From Bacteroidales bacterium UBA3824 (GTDB lineage: Bacteria > Bacteroidota > Bacteroidia > Bacteroidales > UBA3824): a stretch of DNA of 13,413 nucleotides. The notes beneath the pieces were generated by a model. It saw only the letters and a program-made list of their open reading frames with translations, was not told the origin of the DNA and did no database searches. The translations under genes were made by a program, and so were the position numbers. Below are positions 1 to 6,662 of the stretch, piece after piece. The first letter of the stretch is position 1. Every line of letters begins with the position of its first letter. Location: positions 1 through 13,413 of the forward strand of contig DGIK01000063.1 in the NCBI GenBank assembly GCA_002393195.1. Reading direction: 5' to 3'.

Positions 1-1084
1 GGCAAGTAAAACAACAAAGGTGGTTACCACCACTACAACGACCACCGAGACCATCACCACGGTCAATGGCGGCTCGGGCTGGTTTGGCGGGCTTTCTCCG
101 CTGTTTAAGGCACTGTTGATAATAGGTGCGCTGTTGATTGTGGGAGTGATTGTTGGCGTGATTCTGTTTGGACGTGCTAAGGTAATTTCCAATTCGATGG
201 AGACCGCCTACGCCAAGGGCAGCACGGTGTGGTTCAACCGTTTTGCGACTCCTGAGCGTGGCGACGTGCTTGTATTCCGTCATCCCGAGGCGGACAGCGT
301 CAACCTCAATGCGCCCGACAAAAATTACTACAAGATGCGCCGTCTCTACGGCGAGGCGTGGTGCAACAAGAATGTGGATCCCGTGGTGTCGCAGGGCAAG
401 AAGAAACGTCCGATTTTGCTCTCGCGCTGCATCGGTCTGCCCGGCGATATGGTTGCCATCAAAGACAACAAGGTTTCTGTCAACAACAATCCCGTCGAGG
501 ACGTTGCCACTACTAAGCACTTGTTCCTTACTGTTACCGACGACATCCTCAAAAACGAATACCTCGAACCGCTCGGCATCAAGAAGGCTGACATCACTTA
601 CACCGGCGAGGATGCCGAGACTATCATCAGTTTTTATCACAAGGCTATACCCACAAATTCGCAGGCGGCTCTGTACAGCCTGAGCGAGATGGAGGCGGAC
701 GCAATTTATAAAAACAATGTAGCCCGCAAGATTCAGCGAGTTACTCTGCCCAAGGATTATTTTGAGAGGACGGTGTTCCCCTACATCGAAAAGTTGCATT
801 GGAACTCCTCCAACTTTGGACCGCTTCCAGTGCCGGAGAAGGACAAGGTTTTGAAACTCAATACCAACATCCTGCCGCTCTACCGTCGTTGCATCGAGGC
901 TTACGAGGGCAACAAGGTGGATGTCAAGGGCGACAAAATCTTCATCAACGGCGAAGAAACCAATTCTTATCGTTTCCGTCGCAATTATTACTTTGTACTC
1001 GGCGACAACCGCTCTACTGAGGACGATTCTCGCTATTTCGGTTTCCTGCCCGGTAATCTCTTGATGGGCGTGGCGTGCGAGTAG
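1..1084 (+). CDS. Signal peptidase I-like (S26) protein, catalytic Lys replaced by Ser; 5' end cut by window
   Basis: Inner-membrane protein of the S26 signal peptidase family, which removes signal peptides on the periplasmic side. The frame is open to base 2 (A-S-K-T-T-K before the GTG at 20), and base 1 is a G that could end an ATG, so the true start is probably two bases outside the window. Numbered from the GTG: a Thr-rich cytoplasmic tail (3-14), one membrane helix (about 31-50), then the nucleophile box SNSMET with Ser59 (194-196), then RGDVLVF. The next box reads LLSRCIGLPGD, where active enzymes have KR before the GLPGD; codon 422-424 is TCG (Ser), so the general-base lysine is absent. 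A long Bacteroidota-type insert follows, then GDNRSTEDDSRYFGFLP. The protein stops about ten residues later, without the usual C-terminal tail. It may be an inactive or altered paralogue of a true LepB elsewhere. Family is certain; activity is doubtful. Confidence 0.88.
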   Translation, partial: ASKTTKVVTTTTTTTETITTVNGGSGWFGGLSPLFKALLIIGALLIVGVIVGVILFGRAKVISNSMETAYAKGSTVWFNRFATPERGDVLVFRHPEADSVNLNAPDKNYYKMRRLYGEAWCNKNVDPVVSQGKKKRPILLSRCIGLPGDMVAIKDNKVSVNNNPVEDVATTKHLFLTVTDDILKNEYLEPLGIKKADITYTGEDAETIISFYHKAIPTNSQAALYSLSEMEADAIYKNNVARKIQRVTLPKDYFERTVFPYIEKLHWNSSNFGPLPVPEKDKVLKLNTNILPLYRRCIEAYEGNKVDVKGDKIFINGEETNSYRFRRNYYFVLGDNRSTEDDSRYFGFLPGNLLMGVACE

Positions 1085-1109
1085 GAGAGAGGAAAGAGGA
1101 ACGATTATA

Positions 1110-2060
1110 ATGGAAACTATCGAAAAAATCTGCCGTTATATTGCAAAATATATGGCGTTCATAGTTGTAGGTGCGGCTGTCCTTGCATTGTGGCAGCCGC
1201 AGACCTGCAATTGGATTAAGACGAGCGCGGTCAATTATTTGCTCGGCGTGGTGATGTTTGGGATGGGGCTTACATTGAAGGCTGATGATTTCAAGATTGT
1301 ATTCAGCCGTCCCAAGGAGGTGATTGTCGGATTTTTGGCGCAGTTTGCGTTGATGCCGTTGATTGCTTTTTTGCTGATTAAAATCTTTGCCCTTGGTCCC
1401 GAACTTGCTGTCGGCGTGATGCTTGTGGGCACTTGTCCGGGCGGCACCGCGTCCAACGTCATCACTTATATTGCAAAGGGCGACGTGGCTCTGTCTGTTG
1501 GTATGACGATAGTTTCCACTATTTTTGCGCCGTTTTTGACACCGCTTTTCACTCAAATTTATATTGGCGAGATTGTGGATGTCAACATATTGGATATGTT
1601 TTTTTCGATTGTAAAGGTAGTTTTGATACCGATTATTTTGGGATTGTTGGTCAATAAGTTTTTTGGCAATTTCACTCAAAAAATCGTGAAAATCTTGCCT
1701 GCCGTGTCGTCGCTTGCCATTGCTGTGATAGTGGCGGCGGTGGTTTCCGCAAGCTCCGAAAAACTTCTCAACGCTCTTAACACAAGCACGTTGATTATTG
1801 TAGTTGTAATACTCCACAATCTCTGTGGCTATGCCGCCGGATACGCTGTTGGCAAAATCCTAAAACTCCAAGACCCAAAATGCCGCGCACTCTCCATCGA
1901 GGTCGGTATGCAAAATTCGGGACTCGCCGCCGGACTTGCCGCCGCGCATTTTGCGCAATATCCATTAGCAACAATCCCCGGCGCGGTGTTCAGCACGTGG
2001 CACAACATCTCTGGCGCGGTGTATGCGGCGTGGCTGAGGAGAAAAGACAACAATGCATAA
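1110..2060 (+). CDS. Bile acid:sodium symporter (BASS) family transporter
   Basis: Integral inner-membrane protein of 316 residues, the usual size for bacterial BASS (ASBT/YocS-like) carriers, with about nine or ten hydrophobic helices along its whole length. Two family signatures are visible. One is GTCPGGTASNVITYIAKGD (about 109-127), part of the helix-crossing sodium/substrate site. The other is IEVGMQNSGLAAGLA (about 261-275) in the second inverted half. Members exchange sodium for bile acids or other organic anions; the substrate here cannot be read from sequence. It starts 25 nt after the signal peptidase-like gene, with a purine-rich GAGAGAGGAAAGAGGAA upstream, so the two are probably co-transcribed. 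Its TAA stop lies inside the left arm of a palindromic repeat, and that repeat also encodes the last residues (N-A). Confidence 0.93.
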   Translation: METIEKICRYIAKYMAFIVVGAAVLALWQPQTCNWIKTSAVNYLLGVVMFGMGLTLKADDFKIVFSRPKEVIVGFLAQFALMPLIAFLLIKIFALGPELAVGVMLVGTCPGGTASNVITYIAKGDVALSVGMTIVSTIFAPFLTPLFTQIYIGEIVDVNILDMFFSIVKVVLIPIILGLLVNKFFGNFTQKIVKILPAVSSLAIAVIVAAVVSASSEKLLNALNTSTLIIVVVILHNLCGYAAGYAVGKILKLQDPKCRALSIEVGMQNSGLAAGLAAAHFAQYPLATIPGAVFSTWHNISGAVYAAWLRRKDNNA

Positions 2061-2146
2061 TTCATAATGCATAATGCATAATTAGCCATCCGGCGGACGC
2101 CTAATTATGCATTATGAATTATGCATTGAAAAAATTATGCATTGAA
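2051..2146. repeat. A/T-rich palindromic repeat at the convergent gene junction
   Basis: The left arm 2051-2085 and right arm 2101-2128 are reverse complements, except that the left arm has one extra 7-nt unit (AATGCAT). The outer 22 bases of each arm pair perfectly. The loop is CCATCCGGCGGACGC. The right arm is followed by a second copy of AATTATGCATTGAA (2117-2130 and 2133-2146). The arms are built from alternating ATGCAT and AATTAT/AATTCAT words. The repeat sits between the ends of the symporter gene (+) and the AICAR transformylase gene (-), includes the symporter stop codon and ends 3 nt before the transformylase stop. It could act as a bidirectional terminator, although it lacks a GC-rich stem with a U-tract. 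Confidence 0.85.
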
Positions 2147-2148
2147 TC

Positions 2149-3327
2149 TTAGTGATGGAACAGCCTTATGCCGGTGAAGCTCATCACGATGCCGTACTTG
2201 TTGCAGGTGTCGATAACATTGTCGTCACGGACAGAGCCGCCGGGTTGTGCGATGAAGTTTACACCACTCTTGTGGGCGCGTTCTACGTTGTCTCCAAATG
2301 GGAAGAATGCGTCTGAACCCACTGAAACGCCGCTGTTTTTGTCGAGCCATGCACGTTTTGCCTCGCGGGTGAATACTTCGGGCTTTACCTTGAAGTATTT
2401 TTGCCATTCGCCTTCTGCGAGTACGTCCATGTAGTCGTCGGAAATGTAGATGTCGATTGTGTTGTCGCGGTCGGGGCGTTTAATGCCGTCAACAAACTGC
2501 AAACCAAGCACTTGCGGTGACTGACGAAGCCACCAGTTGTCAGCCTTCTGACCTGCGAGCCTTGTGCAGTGAATCCTCGACTGCTGACCTGCGCCGATGC
2601 CGATTGCCTGTCCGTTTTTAACATAGCAAACCGAATTTGATTGCGTGTATTTCAATGTAATCATCGCAATCGTGAGGTCGGTTTTGGCTTGGTCGGTGAG
2701 ATTCTTATTTTCGGTAACGATATTGTCGAAAAATTTGCTGTCGATGACGAGTTCGTTGCGGCCTTGCTCAAAAGTGATGCCGAAAACTTCCTTGTGCTCG
2801 ATGGGCGCGGGTTTGTAGTTCGGGTCGATTTTGATGACGCAATAATTGCCGTTCTTCTTGGCTTTCAAGATATTGAGGGCTGCGTCCGTGTAGCCGGGAG
2901 CGATAACGCCGTCCGAAACTTCGCGCTTGATTACTAATGCGGTGCTTTCGTCGCAAACGTCGGAAAGCGCAATAAAATCGCCAAATGACGACATCCTATC
3001 TGCACCACGTGCGCGGATGTAAGCGTTGGCGAGCGGCGTAAACTCGATGTCGAGGTCGTCCGCCCAGTAGATTTTTTTCTCAACGTCCGAGAGCGGCAGA
3101 CCGATTGCTGCACCAGCCGGCGAAACGTGTTTGAAGGACGTTGCGGCGGGTATGCCGGTCGCCTTTTTGAGTTCGCTCACGAGTTGCCAGCCATTGAAGG
3201 CGTCGAGGAAATTGATGTAGCCGCCCCTGCCGTTCAAGACCTCTACGGGAAGTTCGCCCTCCTGCATGAAAATCCTTGCGGGCTTTTGGTTAGGGTTGCA
3301 GCCATATTTGAGTTGGTATTCCTGCAT
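2149..3327 (-). CDS. purH: Stand-alone AICAR transformylase (PurH C-terminal domain type)
   Basis: Phosphoribosylaminoimidazolecarboxamide formyltransferase: transfers the formyl group of 10-formyl-THF to AICAR to give FAICAR, the penultimate step of IMP synthesis, in the cytoplasm. The 392 residues correspond to the transformylase part only. Visible are the N-terminal LKYGCNPNQKPA, the catalytic Lys-His pair in SFKHVSPAGAA (K66-H67), SSFGDFIALSDVCDE, TLKYTQSNSVCYV, GIGAGQQSRIHCTRLAG, SDAFFPFGDNVERA and the usual C-terminal end RLFHH. The IMP cyclohydrolase (MGS-like) domain that begins bifunctional PurH is missing. This is not a truncation: the start is natural, and the gene one base upstream encodes an unrelated type of cyclohydrolase that supplies the missing step. 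The start ATG follows the upstream stop as TAA-A-ATG, which suggests translational coupling. Confidence 0.95.
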   Translation of the reverse strand: MQEYQLKYGCNPNQKPARIFMQEGELPVEVLNGRGGYINFLDAFNGWQLVSELKKATGIPAATSFKHVSPAGAAIGLPLSDVEKKIYWADDLDIEFTPLANAYIRARGADRMSSFGDFIALSDVCDESTALVIKREVSDGVIAPGYTDAALNILKAKKNGNYCVIKIDPNYKPAPIEHKEVFGITFEQGRNELVIDSKFFDNIVTENKNLTDQAKTDLTIAMITLKYTQSNSVCYVKNGQAIGIGAGQQSRIHCTRLAGQKADNWWLRQSPQVLGLQFVDGIKRPDRDNTIDIYISDDYMDVLAEGEWQKYFKVKPEVFTREAKRAWLDKNSGVSVGSDAFFPFGDNVERAHKSGVNFIAQPGGSVRDDNVIDTCNKYGIVMSFTGIRLFHH

Positions 3328-3328
3328 T

Positions 3329-4045
3329 TTATTTCGTGTTTTTGTTGATGATTCTGCTTTCGTAACTGCCTGACTTTATGTCGATAAAGCGTGTGAAGAG
3401 GGACACCTTGTTGTCGGCGTTGAGGCTGTTCCAAACCGTTTTGGTAAATTCGTCGATGTCGCCTTTTATGTCCACCAAAGTCGGCTCGCCCTCAAAACTC
3501 GGCAGCGGGTTGCCGTCGCCCATGTAAGTATGGATGAAACGGCCTTCGCCTGCGATTGGGTTGTCGTAATTGAAGGTGTAGCGGCAGTTTGATTCGGGAC
3601 GGCCGTTGTCAGATTTCAAAATCGACATTTGGAAGCTGTATTTGCCATTGTTGACATTCATGATGCCCGAAATGCGCGGCGTAAAGTTTGGCGCGTCGGG
3701 TTCGTACTGACGTGTGCGGAGCGACATTTCAAAAGTCTGCTCGGCGTTCATCAGATCGTAGATGGTGTCGGTCTGGTCGCCGTTTGTGACGATTGTATTG
3801 TTGCCGAGAACGCGGACAGGCGCGTAGATGATGAGCGACGGATCTTTCATTTTTGAAGGGTCGAAAGCCTCAGTCCTGATGCCCTCGCCGTCTTCAACAA
3901 ATACACGGTTGCGCGAGTTTTCGCTGCGACCCATTATGAAATATGCCGTAACGGCCTTTGTACCGTCGGCACTCCTGCCAATCACGATACCGCGTCCCGG
4001 GTACGTGGTCTTGGAGAGTTCTTCTTTGAGCGATTGAAGGTTCAT
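3329..4045 (-). CDS. purO: IMP cyclohydrolase, PurO-like family
   Basis: Closes the ring of FAICAR to IMP, the last step of de novo purine synthesis. The 238-residue protein resembles the archaeal PurO family (IMP_cyclohyd), which also occurs in Clostridia and some Bacteroidota and is unrelated to the PurH N-terminal domain. Recognisable parts are TYPGRGIVIGRSADGTKAV (about 14-32), then AYFIMGRSENSRNRVF (about 34-49), SLIIYAPVRVLGNNTIVTNGDQTDTIY, FTPRISGIMNV and AGEGRFIHTYMGDGNPLPSFEGEP near the C-terminus. It ends one base before the AICAR transformylase start, which fits a two-gene replacement of bifunctional PurH. A 34-nt A/T-rich spacer separates it from the upstream FAD gene, and a promoter-like box overlaps that gene's stop. 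The assignment rests on recalled family similarity plus context. Confidence 0.9.
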   Translation of the reverse strand: MNLQSLKEELSKTTYPGRGIVIGRSADGTKAVTAYFIMGRSENSRNRVFVEDGEGIRTEAFDPSKMKDPSLIIYAPVRVLGNNTIVTNGDQTDTIYDLMNAEQTFEMSLRTRQYEPDAPNFTPRISGIMNVNNGKYSFQMSILKSDNGRPESNCRYTFNYDNPIAGEGRFIHTYMGDGNPLPSFEGEPTLVDIKGDIDEFTKTVWNSLNADNKVSLFTRFIDIKSGSYESRIINKNTK

Positions 4046-4074
4046 TTATAATATGTAATTAAAAATTAAAAATT

Positions 4075-4082
4075 CAAAGTTA
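4075..4082 (-). promoter_or_regulatory. Candidate Bacteroidota -7 box (TAACTTTG) upstream of purO
   Basis: On the minus strand TAACTTTG matches TAnnTTTG exactly. Its first three bases are the TAA stop of the FAD-protein gene. A start site about 5-8 nt downstream would leave a leader of roughly 20-25 nt before the purO ATG at 4045. No TTTG -33 element is visible at the expected spacing, so this may be coincidence. Confidence 0.35.
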
Positions 4083-5390
4083 ACAGTTGACAGCTTCCAC
4101 AGTTTTTATTGCCGCTGCGATTGCCTGGTTGACGTTGTATTGTTCCCATTCAGCTAAGAGTCCGGTGATGAAGAATCCTGTTGGTTTGAGTGAATCCTTG
4201 ATTTTGGAGACTGTAGCCTGTGTCTCGATGTCCTGAATAGGGTGTGTGTATTCAGTGTATCGGTGTGTGATATAGACAGGGCTGAGCGGCATGCGTGAAA
4301 GTTCGTCCTTTATGTCGTCCTCGGAAATGTAGTCCGTAAATTCCACAGTTCCAGTCATTTTGTGGCTCTCGCTGTTGTTTGCGGCGTTGAAATTTCCAGT
4401 GCAGATGATTTTATGTGCGCGGTGTTCCTTTCCGGGTAGGTAGATTTCCGTGTAGGGGTTTTTGCTGAGTTCACAGAATACCGAGGTTGTGCCGTGGTAT
4501 TGGAGTGAAGCGATATATTCTCTATATGGCTCTATTTCAGGCGTATGCAGAATTTTCGGCAGCATCTTGAGGTTTGCGCAGAATATCACTTTGTCGTATT
4601 CCATGCCGTCAACGAGCCATTTTTCGCCGCGCTTTTCAATGTCCCTTACAACGTGGTTGAGCGTCAGACGGTCGCCGATTGCTTCGACGAGTTTGTTGAC
4701 GAGCCTCTGAGCGCCGCCGTTTATGTCGTAGAGGAATGTACGCGCTGCGAGGTATTGCGCTTTGTCATGATTGAAGTTCGCCATGATGATTTCGTCGGCT
4801 GTGGGCGCATGGAGACGTCCTTCAAGCCATCTGAGCGGGATTTTGCGGAGGTCGCTGTGCCATACTTTTTCGTAGTATGGACCAAAAAACATGTCATACA
4901 ATGTCTGTCCATATTTTGCCTTGAGGTATGTGGCGAGGAATTTTGGAGAGCGGCTGTTTTTTTCCTTCGCTTTGATTTTAAAGATGTCGCTGACAATTCG
5001 CTTTTGGATTTCCGGCTGCAACATGTAGATATGGCTCGAAATTGGGCTTGGAACTCCCTCTATCTCAGTCATTTTCTTCTTGAACATTCCATGAAATTCG
5101 GGTTTTGAGACCTCGCCGTTTTCAAACAATATCGCGCTGTTGCGTTTGACTTCTATAATTTCCTCGTCAAAGTCGATTATGCCTTCGATGAATTTCCGTG
5201 TTGTGTCGCAAATTTGTTTCATGGAGTTTGCGCCGCAAATATGGAATGTGCATCCGTCGGCTTTGATGCTTTGAGCGAGTCCTCCGGCGGTTTGGCTCTT
5301 TTCATAGACCGCAACTTCATGTTTTTCCATGAGGTTTTTTGCGGCTGTAAGTCCTGAAATTCCGGCTCCTATGATGGCGATTTTTGACAT
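4080..5390 (-). CDS. UDP-galactopyranose mutase-like FAD-dependent oxidoreductase
   Basis: Cytoplasmic flavoprotein of 436 residues in the amine oxidase / protoporphyrinogen oxidase / UGM-like superfamily. An N-terminal Rossmann fold is clear: GAGISG (G8, G10, G13), an acidic residue at the end of the second strand (E30) and GGLAQS (36-41). The middle contains FFGPYYEKVWHSDLRKIPLRWLEGR, the EKxW...W...R pattern seen in UGM-like proteins that act on sugar nucleotides or lipids. The C-terminal FAD-contact segment reads TGLLAEWEQYNVNQAI, where UGM-like proteins usually have GR-L; the arginine is leucine here. The substrate is unknown. The gene starts 17 nt after the DUF4831-like gene and precedes the two purine genes on the same strand. 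No glycosyltransferase is nearby to hint at a polysaccharide role. Confidence 0.85.
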   Translation of the reverse strand: MSKIAIIGAGISGLTAAKNLMEKHEVAVYEKSQTAGGLAQSIKADGCTFHICGANSMKQICDTTRKFIEGIIDFDEEIIEVKRNSAILFENGEVSKPEFHGMFKKKMTEIEGVPSPISSHIYMLQPEIQKRIVSDIFKIKAKEKNSRSPKFLATYLKAKYGQTLYDMFFGPYYEKVWHSDLRKIPLRWLEGRLHAPTADEIIMANFNHDKAQYLAARTFLYDINGGAQRLVNKLVEAIGDRLTLNHVVRDIEKRGEKWLVDGMEYDKVIFCANLKMLPKILHTPEIEPYREYIASLQYHGTTSVFCELSKNPYTEIYLPGKEHRAHKIICTGNFNAANNSESHKMTGTVEFTDYISEDDIKDELSRMPLSPVYITHRYTEYTHPIQDIETQATVSKIKDSLKPTGFFITGLLAEWEQYNVNQAIAAAIKTVEAVNC

Positions 5391-5407
5391 GGCTTTTAGA
5401 ATTTTTG

Positions 5408-6601
5408 TTAGTTTAGGCTTTTGATTGTGCCGGTCTGCGGATAGAGTATCAACTTAAATCCGTCTTTCTGCATCAATGACGCTGGCAGGTATCTTACTGT
5501 GCCTAACTGATTGATGTTCAATGTTTTTTCGGACAATGAATTGTTGTTTTGCATAATGCGTACCAGTCCGTATGCGTTGGTCAGGTATGCAAAACCGTTG
5601 GCGGCCTGCGATGCGCCTGCACGTTGGCGAGCCGTGGTCTGATTGTTGTCGTATTTGTTGATGACGATGTTGTCGCCGAGGTCGCTGATTTCCACAGTGA
5701 TGGGACTGCCTTTCTTGCTGCCGTTTGGTACTACGCCATATTCCGGCGAAAAATTGAACAGTGTCGCTTGCTGTTTGGCGTTTTGGTTGGGTATGTAATT
5801 GAAAATGAACGTCTTTTCTATCTTGATTTTTTTGCCGACAAACATGCTCATGTACGATTCTTCCAATTTGTTGAGTTGCTCCACCATGTAACGGAGTGCG
5901 TCGCCGGTAGGTGCGTTGTTGCCGTCGCCTTCGCCTTTGAGTAGAGCGTTGCGGTCGTCACGGAGGAGAAAAATTTCGTTGGCGAGCTCCTGCGCTTGTT
6001 CTTCCAACGACTTGCGTATCAGGTTTTTCTTGGCTGACGGCACGGCTGTGAAAATCGAATCGGCGTCCACGACGTGCAGCACGGTGTCAAAAACGGTTTC
6101 GTATCTGTTGACGTTGATGTCTTGGAATTTGCGGCGGCTCGATAGGTCGTCGCTTGTGAGGTTGTTGTGAGTGTCGTCGTCGCGGTAGTTGCGCTCCTGG
6201 AAATCGGGTTTTGTATTGATGCTCTCCAAAAAACCTTCAGGGCTAAAATTCATTGCGCAAGGATAGTTGGTCTCCACGACGTATGTGCGCGACGAATCTT
6301 GCACGGGATACGACGATATGTCGATGTTGCCAAGTTTCCAAACGCTTGAATTGCTGGTGATTATGTCGTCGGTGCCGATGTATTTTGAGGCGTATTGATA
6401 ATAAGGTCCACGGACGCTCACTTCGTTGACGGCTGTTACCTTTACGGTGATTGCTGTCTTGGGCAGCGAATAGATTATCGGATTGTCCTTCACGGTGTTG
6501 ACGTTGTTGATATTGTCCACGCGGATGTATTTTTTCTGCGTGGAGCATGAAGCCATGCCGAGCGTCGCAAGAGCCGTGAATAGTAGTATTGAGTTTTTCA
6601 T
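5408..6601 (-). CDS. DUF4831-like lipoprotein
   Basis: Predicted lipoprotein of unknown function, apparently of the Bacteroidota DUF4831 family. Two starts are possible, MTMKN (6607) and MKN (6601); the second is preferred because a basic residue then directly precedes the hydrophobic stretch. The signal sequence ends in LGMASC, making Cys19 the lipidated residue. The mature part begins CSTQKK, without an acidic run. A YSLPKTAITVKVTAV segment (about 46-60) followed by RGPYYQYASKYIG is the feature that recalls DUF4831. The protein is about 397 residues, with an Asn- and Asp-rich middle and a C-terminus ending in YLPASLMQKDGFKLILYPQTG. It probably starts the minus-strand cluster with the FAD protein and purine genes, but no functional link to purine synthesis is evident. 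Confidence 0.8.
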   Translation of the reverse strand: MKNSILLFTALATLGMASCSTQKKYIRVDNINNVNTVKDNPIIYSLPKTAITVKVTAVNEVSVRGPYYQYASKYIGTDDIITSNSSVWKLGNIDISSYPVQDSSRTYVVETNYPCAMNFSPEGFLESINTKPDFQERNYRDDDTHNNLTSDDLSSRRKFQDINVNRYETVFDTVLHVVDADSIFTAVPSAKKNLIRKSLEEQAQELANEIFLLRDDRNALLKGEGDGNNAPTGDALRYMVEQLNKLEESYMSMFVGKKIKIEKTFIFNYIPNQNAKQQATLFNFSPEYGVVPNGSKKGSPITVEISDLGDNIVINKYDNNQTTARQRAGASQAANGFAYLTNAYGLVRIMQNNNSLSEKTLNINQLGTVRYLPASLMQKDGFKLILYPQTGTIKSLN

Positions 6602-6626
6602 TGTCATTTTGTGTGTTATGATACCG

Positions 6627-6634
6627 CAAATTTA
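6627..6634 (-). promoter_or_regulatory. Bacteroidota -7 box (TAAATTTG) upstream of the DUF4831-like gene
   Basis: Minus-strand TAAATTTG matches TAnnTTTG exactly and lies about 20-27 nt before the gene's possible starts (6607/6601). A T-rich tract (TTTTT) lies near the expected -33 position, but there is no exact TTTG. It falls in the 55-nt gap after the MORN-repeat gene, so the downstream cluster probably has its own promoter. Confidence 0.5.
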
Positions 6635-6662
6635 ATGTTTTTTTATGAAATGAAAAACTTTT

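Noticed and set aside
1014..1817. Long open frame antisense to the BASS transporter (267 codons)
   Set aside because: The translation is rich in His, Asn, Arg and Gln with no recognisable domain, whereas the opposite strand encodes a clear transporter. It is a shadow frame.
2149..3327. A broken purH that has lost its N-terminal half
   Set aside because: The gene has a natural start with a complete transformylase domain, and a PurO-like cyclohydrolase lies one base upstream. No remnant of the MGS-like domain is seen.
4046..4079. A/T-rich spacer with AATTAAAAATTAAAAATTC as a possible regulatory repeat or terminator
   Set aside because: It is a short low-complexity tract without a stable stem, not convincing as a terminator or a defined repeat.
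6608..6662. Terminator after the MORN-repeat gene (GTTTTT...AAAAAC on the minus strand)
   Set aside because: The stem would be purely A/T with no GC base and no following T-run, so it is too weak to call.
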